The notes: generated by a model not told the origin, from the sequence alone. Positions 1 to 6,628 are shown, counted from the first letter of the stretch. The stretch is 8,557 nucleotides of DNA from DAONLM01 sp035406685 (GCA_035406685.1 DAONLM010000130.1:1-8557), one strand, 5' to 3'. Translations and numbers: made by a program.

Positions 1-37
1 ACTTATAATTTTCTAAGATAGTATTAATGTTATTCAT
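1..37 (-). CDS. Start of an unidentified protein, cut by the window edge
   Basis: Only the first twelve codons are visible (MNNINTILENYK), running off the left edge. The ATG at 37-35 is preceded by a perfect Shine-Dalgarno AGGAGGA at 44-50 with seven bases between AGGAGG and ATG, which makes a real gene start likely. The upstream leader is nearly identical to that of the RHH-like gene at 3042-3575, with the same SD and the same spacing. A shared regulator or paralogy is therefore plausible, but the few visible residues do not clearly match that protein. The product cannot be named. Confidence 0.6.
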   Translation of the reverse strand, partial: MNNINTILENYK

Positions 38-59
38 AAAAAATCCTCCTTTAAACTAT

Positions 60-115
60 TATAAAAATTATTTTCTATATATTAATCACAAAATTTTTGA
101 AAAAATCCTTTACAA
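60..115 (-). repeat. Leader repeat copy A (upstream of the edge gene)
   Basis: This 56-base block aligns without gaps to 3595-3650 in the same orientation, differing at only three positions (92, 93 and 99). It sits directly upstream of the SD and ATG of the edge gene, as copy B does for the gene at 3042-3575, so it probably carries the promoter and possibly a regulator site. Read on the minus strand it begins TTGTAAAGGATT and has TTGTGATTAATATATAG in the middle. I cannot assign convincing -35 and -10 boxes with normal spacing. Confidence 0.75.
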
Positions 116-133
116 GTTTTTTTTAAAATTTAA

Positions 134-259
134 AAAAAATTACCTAAAAATAAAATTACGGATTTATTAAAGTATGTATCTGAAATTAAAAAAGATATAA
201 AATCTATTGGATTAGAGTCAAATTCATTTAATATTTATACGACAATTCTCTCTATCTAA
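134..259 (+). pseudogene. Possible relic of a coding 3' end
   Basis: A stretch open from 134 to a TAA at 257-259 reads with a protein-like mix of residues, including DLLKYVSEIKKDIKS and a later FNIYTTILSI, but has no start codon or ribosome site. A comparable peptide (KYLSKK, DL, then after one frameshift and one stop IKSLNEQNIYGIKYA) can be read to the right of leader copy B at about 3689-3796. The two may be decayed copies of one gene tail. The base composition is so A/T-rich that chance similarity is a serious alternative. The rest of 38-275 holds only the leader repeat and A/T-rich sequence. Confidence 0.2.
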
Positions 260-282
260 AAAAATAAATAATTTTTTATTTT
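258..282 (-). terminator. A/T-only hairpin after the ketosynthase gene
   Basis: On the minus strand, AAAATAAA and TTTATTTT form a perfect 8-base stem around a 6-base loop (AAATTA) and are followed by further T residues. The hairpin overlaps the ketosynthase stop codon (278-276). The form fits an intrinsic terminator, but the stem has no G:C pair, so it would be weak and could arise by chance here. Confidence 0.35.
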
Positions 283-1556
283 ATAAACTTACCCCCAATA
301 AGAGAACAATTAATTCCACCCATTCCAAAGGAATTTTTCATAAAATAATTTATATTATAATCAATCGATTTATTAGCACATACATCAAGATCTATTCTTT
401 CATCAAGATTCTCAATATTAATAGTAGGATGAAGTTTATTATTATACATCTGTAATATAGTAGCAATTAATTCTATTGTGTTACTTGTCCATCCAATATG
501 ACCAATCATCGATTTTGTAGCATTTATTTTTAATTTATAAGCATGTTCTCCAAAAACTTTTTTTATACTTTCTATCTCTATTAGATCCCCAAGCGGGGTT
601 GATGTAGCATGAGCATTTATATAATTTATATCTTCTTTTTTTATGCCTGATTTTTTTATAACCTTATTCATAATATTTGTCTGTCCAATAACAGAAGGAG
701 TTGGAAGATGGCTTGCATCATTATTAAAATCTATTGCTAAGATTTCAGCATAAATATTTGCATTTCTCTTTAAAGCATGCTCTAAAGATTCCAATACTAT
801 TACACCACTTCCATGGGAAAATACAAATCCTTCCCTATCTCTATCAAATGGTCTTGATGCTTTTTCTGGATTATCATTGAAACTTTTATAACTTATTGCC
901 TCAAGCATTGATAAAGCCTGAAAACCTATATTAGAATAATCAAGAGAACCTCCGCCAACTATTACAATATCACTATTATCCAATAATATTTCATCATATG
1001 CAAACTTTAGAGCAAGTCCAGAACTTGCACAAAATCCACCAATTGTGCAAATATGTCCATAGATTTGTAATACTTCCGCAATAGAAGTTACAGTATCAGC
1101 ATCAAAAGAAACAAGCCCACAAAGAGGATCTATATAATCTGGTTCAATATCGAATTGTCTTATATTTTTTGCTATGTAATTATCATATAAATTATGACCC
1201 CCAATAAAGCAAGAGATTCTTTCTTTATCAGGCATGAAATTGAATAAGCCACTGTTAAGATAGGCATCTATTGCTGTTAATAAAGTAATTTTTGTTGAAA
1301 AAGGTGCTGTTTTAAATATCTTTTTTAATCTTTTGAAATAGTCTTCAGGTATATTCTCTTTTAAATAGTTAATTTTACTATTAAAATCATAATCACTCAA
1401 ATCCCCGGCTATTTTACAGGCAATTTTAGAAGAATCAATGCTCTTTATTTTTGTAATGCCAGATTTTCCATTAATAAGATTTTGATAAAAATCACTTAAA
1501 TTATCACCAATTGTGGTAATAACCCCCATTCCAGTAATAACTATTCTTTTTTTCAT
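276..1556 (-). CDS. Beta-ketoacyl-ACP synthase, FabF-like (KAS II family)
   Basis: This cytoplasmic enzyme would condense an acyl group with malonyl-ACP, releasing CO2, in fatty acid or polyketide-type synthesis. The full-length 426-residue thiolase-fold protein has the family's landmarks: ITGMGV at the N-terminus, nucleophile Cys176, RPFDRDREGF (235-244), His316 in NAHATSTPLGD, Lys348 and His353 in KSMIGH, and the C-terminal NSFGMGG loop (408-414). The Cys-His-His triad is complete. The Cys context is GGFCASSG rather than the usual TACATG or TACASG, and SHGSG (247-251) replaces the usual GEGAG. By memory these features lean toward accessory ketosynthases of polyketide clusters rather than housekeeping FabF. 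The start is fixed by AAAGGGG at 1561-1567. It stands alone with its own promoter, without ACP, FabG or FabZ nearby. Family certain; pathway unknown. Confidence 0.93.
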   Translation of the reverse strand: MKKRIVITGMGVITTIGDNLSDFYQNLINGKSGITKIKSIDSSKIACKIAGDLSDYDFNSKINYLKENIPEDYFKRLKKIFKTAPFSTKITLLTAIDAYLNSGLFNFMPDKERISCFIGGHNLYDNYIAKNIRQFDIEPDYIDPLCGLVSFDADTVTSIAEVLQIYGHICTIGGFCASSGLALKFAYDEILLDNSDIVIVGGGSLDYSNIGFQALSMLEAISYKSFNDNPEKASRPFDRDREGFVFSHGSGVIVLESLEHALKRNANIYAEILAIDFNNDASHLPTPSVIGQTNIMNKVIKKSGIKKEDINYINAHATSTPLGDLIEIESIKKVFGEHAYKLKINATKSMIGHIGWTSNTIELIATILQMYNNKLHPTINIENLDERIDLDVCANKSIDYNINYFMKNSFGMGGINCSLIGGKFIK

Positions 1557-1592
1557 ACTACCCCTTTATTAAAATATTTTTTAATATAATTT

Positions 1593-1621
1593 ATTATAGT
1601 ATATAAAAATTTAAAAATCAA
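1593..1621 (-). promoter_or_regulatory. Sigma-70-type promoter of the ketosynthase gene
   Basis: On the minus strand, TTGATT (1616-1621) is followed after exactly 17 bases by a consensus TATAAT (1593-1598). Transcription would start near 1586, about 30 bases before the ATG at 1556, leaving room for the AAAGGGG ribosome site. This is one of the clearest promoters in the window and shows that the ketosynthase gene is expressed independently of its upstream neighbour. Confidence 0.75.
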
Positions 1622-1676
1622 TATATATGCTCATATTTTTTTAAAAAAAATAAAGGGTTGAAATAAATACAACGGA

Positions 1677-1712
1677 AAATTTCTATTTAACTTATTTGAA
1701 TCATAGAAATTT
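1677..1712. repeat. Perfect 10-base inverted repeat upstream of the ketosynthase promoter
   Basis: AAATTTCTAT (1677-1686) and ATAGAAATTT (1703-1712) are perfect inverted copies around a 16-base loop. The dyad lies 56 bases upstream of the -35 box of the ketosynthase and 60 bases past the stop of the secreted-protein gene. It could be a regulator site or an RNA hairpin ending the upstream transcript. The 3' arm on the minus strand is followed by TCCG rather than a T-run, so a standard terminator is not supported. The rest of the 1557-1771 gap shows only A/T-rich DNA and the promoter at 1593-1621. Confidence 0.45.
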
Positions 1713-1771
1713 AAAAATATTTTAAAAAAGTAAGAGAAAAGTTTAGAAAAATAAATCCAATAACTTATAAA

Positions 1772-2752
1772 TTATTTTGTGCCAAGATTCATTACCTGAT
1801 ATGAGTCAATATACCAGATATTTCCTTTTTTGGAGAGAAAATAGGTATAATATTTTTTTTCTATATAATCAATATACTTGAATTCTATTAAAACATCTAC
1901 CTTGCCTTTGCCTTCTGTATACTCTGTTTTAAGAATTTTAAAAGAGTGAGGCAAATAACTTATTTCATCTATTGTATTCCTTTTCAAATACTCTTTATAA
2001 GAATCAATTACCTCTTTTTTCTTTTCAATATCTACTTTTTTTATTTTATCTTTAAATATACTATTTTGTTCAATAAGTTTTTCTAAATCAAGATAAAGAA
2101 AAAATTTCTCCCACTCCTGATTCATCCTTGCCTCAAGCATATATGTTACAACTTCATCCGGAGATTTCTTTTCTGCATAAAGTTTTTTCTCTTCTTCAAT
2201 ACTTTTTATTTCTGCAATATATTCTTCTTTTATATCTTTTGGTCTTATATTAATTGTTAATTGATTGGAAATAATTGCCTCGTTATTAGAAGGAGTTCCC
2301 ATAAAATTTAGTTTTAAATTGGGAAAAAATCTTGCTTTAATATAAAACTGACCCGGGACATTTATATCAAAATAGTCATTTAATGCAATTTGATAACTAT
2401 ATCCTTCAAGACTTCCGAGTCTAATAAGTGAATTAAATATAGCCTGAGGTCTATTAACAGAAATAATATATTCTTTTTTGTAATCAATGGCTCTATTCTG
2501 CATATTTACCATTTCAATATCAAAACTAAATTTTTTATCCTGAGCCATTAAAAAACTCTTTTCAGTATTTGTAGGGTTATACACATTAATATTTAGTATT
2601 ATTTCATCCCCAACTCTATAAATTTTAGGATTGGCAAGTTCTATGCTAATTTTTATCCCTTCATAATTTGTTGGGTATATGGGATTTTGATTACTTTGAG
2701 TAAAACAAAGTGATGTTACAAAAATAAAAAATAAAAATATTATTCTTTTCAT
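1772..2752 (-). CDS. Secreted protein with beta-rich N-terminal and alpha/beta C-terminal domains, function unknown
   Basis: The 326-residue product opens with a Sec-type signal peptide (MKRIIFLFFIFVTSLCF), so it should act outside the cytoplasmic membrane. Cys16 follows TSL, a poor lipobox, so signal peptidase I processing is more likely than lipidation, though spirochaete lipoboxes are loose. Residues about 30-170 look like an Ig-like beta sandwich (YRVGDEIILNINVYNPTN; VPGQFYIKARFFPNLKL). A charged helical linker (about 173-200) leads to a domain with EWEKFFLYLDLEKL and a C-terminal YFLSKKGNIWYIDSY that resembles small NTF2-like folds. I associate this architecture with uncharacterised spirochaete proteins, from memory. 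A TTG one codon earlier (2755) would add one residue; the ATG at 2752 is preferred. No good SD is visible. Confidence 0.88.
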   Translation of the reverse strand: MKRIIFLFFIFVTSLCFTQSNQNPIYPTNYEGIKISIELANPKIYRVGDEIILNINVYNPTNTEKSFLMAQDKKFSFDIEMVNMQNRAIDYKKEYIISVNRPQAIFNSLIRLGSLEGYSYQIALNDYFDINVPGQFYIKARFFPNLKLNFMGTPSNNEAIISNQLTINIRPKDIKEEYIAEIKSIEEEKKLYAEKKSPDEVVTYMLEARMNQEWEKFFLYLDLEKLIEQNSIFKDKIKKVDIEKKKEVIDSYKEYLKRNTIDEISYLPHSFKILKTEYTEGKGKVDVLIEFKYIDYIEKKYYTYFLSKKGNIWYIDSYQVMNLGTK

Positions 2753-3041
2753 CAAGATAATTTATCGGAAATTTTTATTATAATTTTAAATAATTTATAT
2801 AAAAAAAATTAAGTTTATATTCAAATAAAATTTAAACTCATTTTTTAGATTTTGAAAAAAAATTGGTAGATCAAATTCATTTTATCTATAACAAAGTTAT
2901 ATAACATAAAGTTAGTCAATTTGAGTAATATTTTATTTTCGTCTAATTAACAAGAACATATTTATCCTAAGGTTAATTTTATTTGAAAAAATATTATGAT
3001 AATTTTATTTATTTATTTTCTAAAATTTTTAATAAATTTAT
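2753..3041. other. A/T-rich intergenic gap
   Basis: No gene is supported in these 289 bases. On the minus strand a consensus TATAAT lies at 2777-2782, about 25 bases before the ATG at 2752, and is probably the -10 box of the secreted-protein gene. No good -35 box stands at 17 bases (TTTTTA only). A perfect 10-base palindrome GTTATATAAC occurs at 2896-2905, and AGTTTA/TAAACT form a short dyad near 2812-2838. Both are weak in DNA of this composition. No convincing terminator for the gene ending at 3042 was found. Confidence 0.5.
2777..2782 (-). promoter_or_regulatory. Probable -10 box of the secreted-protein gene
   Basis: This is a consensus TATAAT on the minus strand. It would start transcription near 2770 and leave a leader of about 18 bases before the ATG at 2752. 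The -35 region is only a T-rich run, so the call rests on the -10 box and its position. Confidence 0.35.
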
Positions 3042-3575
3042 CTAATAATAAGTTTCAAAGCCTATTACTTGATAGCAATTGTTATATATAGCCTTATAAA
3101 AAGGCTTGGTATTACCTTGAAAGTGGGACAATTCTCTACTCTTCCACCACTTTTTTATCTTTGTTATTTTTAAGAATAACCTTAATGTTATCATACCACA
3201 CTTTTTCTCAAACCCAAGCATCCCTATTCTCTCATATTCCTCAATAAATATTTCAAGAATTGCTCTAAGTAATTTCGCCATGCTGAAAAAATTCAAATCA
3301 GCATGGATTTTTTTCAAAAATCTATATTCTTCTTTTGGAATATAGAAATGAATAGATGCATCTGCCTCTATTTTTTCATAAACATTCTCATCCTCACACC
3401 CAAAACAGTATCTCTTTTTAATTCTATCAGAAAATTTTTGCAATACATATAAAATTAACTTTGATAGAGAAATATTCTCTTTTTTTGCTATCTTTGAAAG
3501 TTTTTCCTTCATAGCAGAAGTAAGTACAAAGTGTAATTCATGATTATTGCTGCAATTTAGATTTTTTTTATTCAT
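3042..3575 (-). CDS. Putative DNA-binding protein with two ribbon-helix-helix-like units
   Basis: I do not recognise this 177-residue protein as a named family. It shows two units with the strand-helix-helix pattern of MetJ/Arc regulators. Unit 1 has strand ELHFVLT (13-19), helix AMKEKLSKIAKKE (21-33) and helix SLSKLILYVLQKFSD (36-50). Unit 2 has strand SIHFYIP (74-80), helix KEEYRFLKKIHADLN (81-95) and helix SMAKLLRAILEIFIEEY (98-114). A linker contains CFGC (57-60). The tail (about 121-177) is basic and aromatic, with KKWWKSR and a Tyr-rich end. RHH proteins normally dimerise to make one DNA-binding unit, so two units in one chain could bind as a monomer (inference). The start is firm: a perfect AGGAGGA at 3582-3588, seven bases before ATG. 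Leader copy B lies just upstream. Multi-copy spirochaete families such as DUF1564 are a loose comparison only. Confidence 0.8.
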   Translation of the reverse strand: MNKKNLNCSNNHELHFVLTSAMKEKLSKIAKKENISLSKLILYVLQKFSDRIKKRYCFGCEDENVYEKIEADASIHFYIPKEEYRFLKKIHADLNFFSMAKLLRAILEIFIEEYERIGMLGFEKKCGMITLRLFLKITKIKKWWKSRELSHFQGNTKPFYKAIYNNCYQVIGFETYY

Positions 3576-3594
3576 AGAAAATCCTCCTCAATTT

Positions 3595-3650
3595 TATAAA
3601 AATTATTTTCTATATATTAATCACAATTTTTTTAAAAAAATCCTTTACAA
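3595..3650 (-). repeat. Leader repeat copy B (upstream of the RHH-like gene)
   Basis: This copy matches 60-115 at 53 of 56 positions without gaps, in the same orientation and the same place relative to SD and ATG. The stretch between repeat and SD differs by three bases in length, while the SD AGGAGG and its 7-base spacing to ATG are the same. Conservation stops at about 3650 and weakens inside the coding region, so the leader itself is what is shared. If the RHH-like product controls its own leader, this would be its operator (inference). Confidence 0.75.
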
Positions 3651-3729
3651 TACAAATTATATTTTACAAAGAATTTACTTTAATTTAATGGAAATATTTA
3701 TCTAAAAAAATTGATTTATAAAGAGAATA

Positions 3730-3758
3730 TTGATATAAATCGAAAATGATTTTATAAA
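3730..3758 (+). promoter_or_regulatory. Sigma-70-type promoter of the murJ-like gene
   Basis: TTGATA (3730-3735) is separated by exactly 17 bases from TATAAA (3753-3758). Transcription would begin near 3765, about 30 bases before the ATG at 3794. A second TATAAA preceded by TGG (3783-3791) lies too close to the ATG to serve this start. The rest of 3576-3793 holds the minus-strand leader repeat and the possible coding relic described in the findings, so the two promoters are divergent. Confidence 0.7.
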
Positions 3759-3793
3759 AAGTTTAAATGAGCAAAATATTTATGGTATAAAAT

Positions 3794-5383
3794 ATGCCTG
3801 AAAATAAAAAAAAATTTTTAAAATCCACTGCTATAATAGGTATAGCAACATTTTCTTCTCAGGTTTTAGGCCTTGTTAGGACTTCTCTTCTTTCTGCTTT
3901 TTATGGTGCAACAGAAAGTGAGGGACTTGCTGATTGCTATTCTGCTGCCTTTAAACTACCAGATATTATTTATACCCTTGTTGTCTCTGGTATTATTTCA
4001 ATAATTCTAATCCCTTATTTTATAAAGGGTCTGGAACAGGATAAAATAAATATCAATAAGGCATGTTCTGGCTTTTTAAATCTTTTTTTTATTATAATTT
4101 CCTTTTTTATTTTTATTGGCTTTATTTTAGCACCCATTATTGTAAAAAATTTTTTACTCCCAGGATGGAATGATAAAGAAAAGATAGATTTGACAATTAA
4201 GCTTACAAGAATTATTTTCGCTCAAACTCTATTTATAACACTATCCAGTGTTTTTGGTTCTTATCTTAATGCTCTGGAGAAATTTACAGCATATTCTCTT
4301 GCTATGTTATCTTATAATATCGGAATTATTGCTGGAATAATATTTTTATCGCCATTTATAGGAATAGAAGGGGTTGCTTATGGTGTTGTATTTGGTAGCT
4401 TTTTACATTTTCTTTTTCAATTCCTGGGATCAATAAAGAATGGCTTTAAGTACTATTTTGTTTTACCTAAAATAGATAAAGAATTAATTGATTTAACTCT
4501 AAATGCGCTTCCCCGTATAATTACACTCGGTAGTTCTCAAATAGTAAGATTCTTTCTTGTAAATATCTCTTCATTTATATGGACAGGTGCTATATTTATT
4601 TTTGATAATGTTGAAAATATCGGTATGGTTCCGTATGGTTTACTTGCTATAAGTATCTCAACAGCAAGTTTTCCAATTTTTATAAAATATTATAATGAAA
4701 ATAGATGGCAAGTTTTAATAGAGAGTTTATTTGATAAATTAAGAATGCTTTTTTTCTTTATTATTCCTATCTCTTTTTTCTTTATTGTTTTTAGAGTAGA
4801 AATAGTGGATATACTTCTTGGATATAAAAATTACCTACCAAAGGATGTCAATATAACAGCAGAGGCTCTAATATACTATATGATAGGAATACCATTCTTT
4901 TCTGCAACTTTAATTCTTGTAAAATTCTATTATGCTATAAGAAGATCATTTTTACCAATGTTTATTGCAATTTTGTCTTCTTGTGCGACAATTGTCGTAT
5001 CATTCTTACTGGTAAAAATTTTTGCTGTCTCTTCTCTTTCAATAGGCAGAACTACTGGTAACATTATTCAGTTTTTACTTTTAATATTATTTATATTTGT
5101 TATTAAAAAAGAAAATTTTAGTTTTAAAAATGAAGCAAAGGAGATATTATTTATTACATTAATTTCTCTATTCTTTTTATTCTTAGGGTTAATTTTAAAA
5201 CAGTATATCAACTTTAATATAAATTTAAAGATTAACTATATATTAAGAATGGCAATAATAGGAATACCTTTTGGATTTTTTTATTTTCTCATAACTTTCT
5301 TTTTAAAAATTCCAGAGGCTACTTTCATATTAGATTTTATAAATAAATTTAAAAATAAATTTAAATCTAAGATTAAACAATAA
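3794..5383 (+). CDS. murJ: MurJ/MviN-family lipid II flippase
   Basis: The 529-residue polytopic membrane protein belongs to the MOP/MVF superfamily, whose MurJ members flip lipid-linked peptidoglycan precursor across the inner membrane. The length and about 14 hydrophobic segments fit. Family motifs are SSQVLGLVR (21-29), FYGATESEGLADCYSAAFKLPD (36-57, with Asp47), LPRIITLGSSQ (239-249) and VPYGLLAISISTASFP (279-294). Aligned by hand to E. coli MurJ, Arg24 is kept (Arg29), but Arg18, Arg52 and Arg270 correspond to Gln23, Tyr60 and probably Asn275. This may be a divergent MurJ or a second paralogue with another lipid substrate. No good SD is visible; the start is the only early ATG in frame and lies about 30 bases after the predicted transcription start. 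The 3' end overlaps the convergent gene at 5373-5729. Confidence 0.9.
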   Translation: MPENKKKFLKSTAIIGIATFSSQVLGLVRTSLLSAFYGATESEGLADCYSAAFKLPDIIYTLVVSGIISIILIPYFIKGLEQDKININKACSGFLNLFFIIISFFIFIGFILAPIIVKNFLLPGWNDKEKIDLTIKLTRIIFAQTLFITLSSVFGSYLNALEKFTAYSLAMLSYNIGIIAGIIFLSPFIGIEGVAYGVVFGSFLHFLFQFLGSIKNGFKYYFVLPKIDKELIDLTLNALPRIITLGSSQIVRFFLVNISSFIWTGAIFIFDNVENIGMVPYGLLAISISTASFPIFIKYYNENRWQVLIESLFDKLRMLFFFIIPISFFFIVFRVEIVDILLGYKNYLPKDVNITAEALIYYMIGIPFFSATLILVKFYYAIRRSFLPMFIAILSSCATIVVSFLLVKIFAVSSLSIGRTTGNIIQFLLLILFIFVIKKENFSFKNEAKEILFITLISLFFLFLGLILKQYINFNINLKINYILRMAIIGIPFGFFYFLITFFLKIPEATFILDFINKFKNKFKSKIKQ

Positions 5384-5729
5384 GAGTTATTTTTAATATG
5401 CCATAATATTTATTACTTTCATAAATTTCTTTTGTTATATTGTATAATTTTGCCTTTTTCTTTTTAATATCTTTATTTTTTATTATTCTTAACCCTTTCT
5501 CTGAAATAAATTCTATTTTTTGTATTCTTTTTAGTAAAATTAGACTGTTAAAAACATAATCAATTGATTCTAATTCTTTATTTTTTAATAAAATTTTTAT
5601 CATGTTTTCAATAATATTAATAAATTTGTTTTTTACTATAAGATTAAAATTTGAAAATATAATACATGTTAAAGATAATAAAATAGAACTTAATAAAGAA
5701 ATTAAAATTATCAGATTCGATTTTTTCAT
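5373..5729 (-). CDS. Small membrane-anchored protein, possible truncated sensor input domain
   Basis: The 118-residue product is not assigned to a family. An N-terminal transmembrane helix (about 5-29) is followed by helical sequence (33-50), then KIEFISEKGLRIIKNKD (71-87) and YGILKITLIV at the C-terminus. This order resembles the extracytoplasmic domain of bacterial sensors, which usually continues into a second membrane helix and a HAMP, GGDEF or kinase domain. Here the protein stops where that helix would begin. The last 11 bases overlap the 3' end of the convergent murJ-like gene, so a deletion may have removed the output half, or it is a stand-alone protein. It begins 25 bases after the DUF2225 stop, in the same orientation, and is probably cotranscribed. 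AAGG lies at a long spacing before ATG. A chance open frame is possible, but the membrane anchor, start and placement argue for a gene. Confidence 0.65.
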   Translation of the reverse strand: MKKSNLIILISLLSSILLSLTCIIFSNFNLIVKNKFINIIENMIKILLKNKELESIDYVFNSLILLKRIQKIEFISEKGLRIIKNKDIKKKKAKLYNITKEIYESNKYYGILKITLIV

Positions 5730-5754
5730 ATTTTATCTTACCTTAATATTAATT

Positions 5755-6609
5755 TTATTTTAACTCTTTTGTAATAATTTCATAAAAATATCTCGATTTT
5801 TCAAGTATCTCTTTTGGTTTATCCACATTTGATTTTCCCATACCAAAAAGCTTACCAAAATACAATTTTGCCTTTTCAAGATCTTTTTTTCTTCTTTCCG
5901 GATCACTTTTATCTCCATAGCAATATGTTAAAACAGCAATCATATACATAAGTCCATCATAACCATAATCTTTATCAATATCAGGTCCAAGTGGTTTTAA
6001 AGTCTCCATTATCTGCTCTTTTATCCTATTTAATTCAGTAGCATACTCATAAAAAAAGAGAGCCTTTTTATAAAACATCTCACTTAGATAATCATAATAT
6101 CTGTTTGGATATTCTTTATTTAAATCTTCAAATAGATAAGCAGCCCTTACAGAGCATATTGCCTGTTTAATCACTGGCAACTGTTTTTTATTAAAATAGT
6201 CATAACATTGCACTGCTAAAACATAACTTACTGCCCCAGATTTTAATGTTTTGTACTTTGTATAGTCAATGGGTTCACCGCATAGTTTATTTGCAAATTC
6301 TATTCTTTCGAGAGTCTTCTCTTTTAAAGCCTCAATACCTTCATCTGAGATTTTTTCAAAATCTGTTTGCAAACTGGCATAATAACAATGCGGACATACC
6401 ATAACAGAATAGATAAGGGGATAAATCTTACCAAATTTGGCACTTGGCTTATATGTTCTATGAAGTTTATCTGTTATTTCATCGGCAATGAGTCTTCCAC
6501 CACCAATCATTAGATTCTCATTAAAAAATTTCTCCTCACAGACTGGGCATGTTGTCGCCTCTTTTGATAAGAATGTTATTTTCGGCCTAAATTTAGATTC
6601 TTCAGACAT
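5755..6609 (-). CDS. DUF2225 family protein, zinc-ribbon-like N-terminus and helical C-terminus
   Basis: The 284-residue cytoplasmic protein matches the DUF2225 (COG1655) family, known from Firmicutes and spirochaetes and without an established function. Two Cys pairs, CPVC (21-24) and CPHC (72-75), can form one zinc site around an insert rich in Gly and aromatic residues (GGGR 36-39; KIYPLIYSVMVC 61-72). The remainder is helical and TPR-like, with DLNKEYPNRYYDYL and a C-terminal KKDLEKAKLYFGKLFGMG. The start is set at the ATG at 6609, which has GGGG about nine bases upstream. A TTG at 6657 would add 16 residues, but that codon lies inside the -35 box of a strong promoter, so it cannot be a start on that transcript. 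It follows acpS and leads into the small membrane gene. Confidence 0.88.
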   Translation of the reverse strand: MSEESKFRPKITFLSKEATTCPVCEEKFFNENLMIGGGRLIADEITDKLHRTYKPSAKFGKIYPLIYSVMVCPHCYYASLQTDFEKISDEGIEALKEKTLERIEFANKLCGEPIDYTKYKTLKSGAVSYVLAVQCYDYFNKKQLPVIKQAICSVRAAYLFEDLNKEYPNRYYDYLSEMFYKKALFFYEYATELNRIKEQIMETLKPLGPDIDKDYGYDGLMYMIAVLTYCYGDKSDPERRKKDLEKAKLYFGKLFGMGKSNVDKPKEILEKSRYFYEIITKELK

Positions 6610-6628
6610 ATAAAAAGCCCCATTTTCT

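Noticed and set aside
2896..2905. GTTATATAAC palindrome as an operator
   Set aside because: Ten-base A/T-dominated palindromes are expected by chance in DNA of this composition, and no promoter lies near it.
60..3650. The two leader repeats as ends of a transposon or integron cassette
   Set aside because: They are direct copies, internal to gene leaders, with no inverted ends, target duplications, transposase or integrase between them. A shared leader explains them better.
3783..3791. TGG-TATAAA extended -10-like element just before the murJ-like ATG
   Set aside because: Transcription from it would begin past the ATG, and no later in-frame start is suitable. The element at 3730-3758 explains the gene better.
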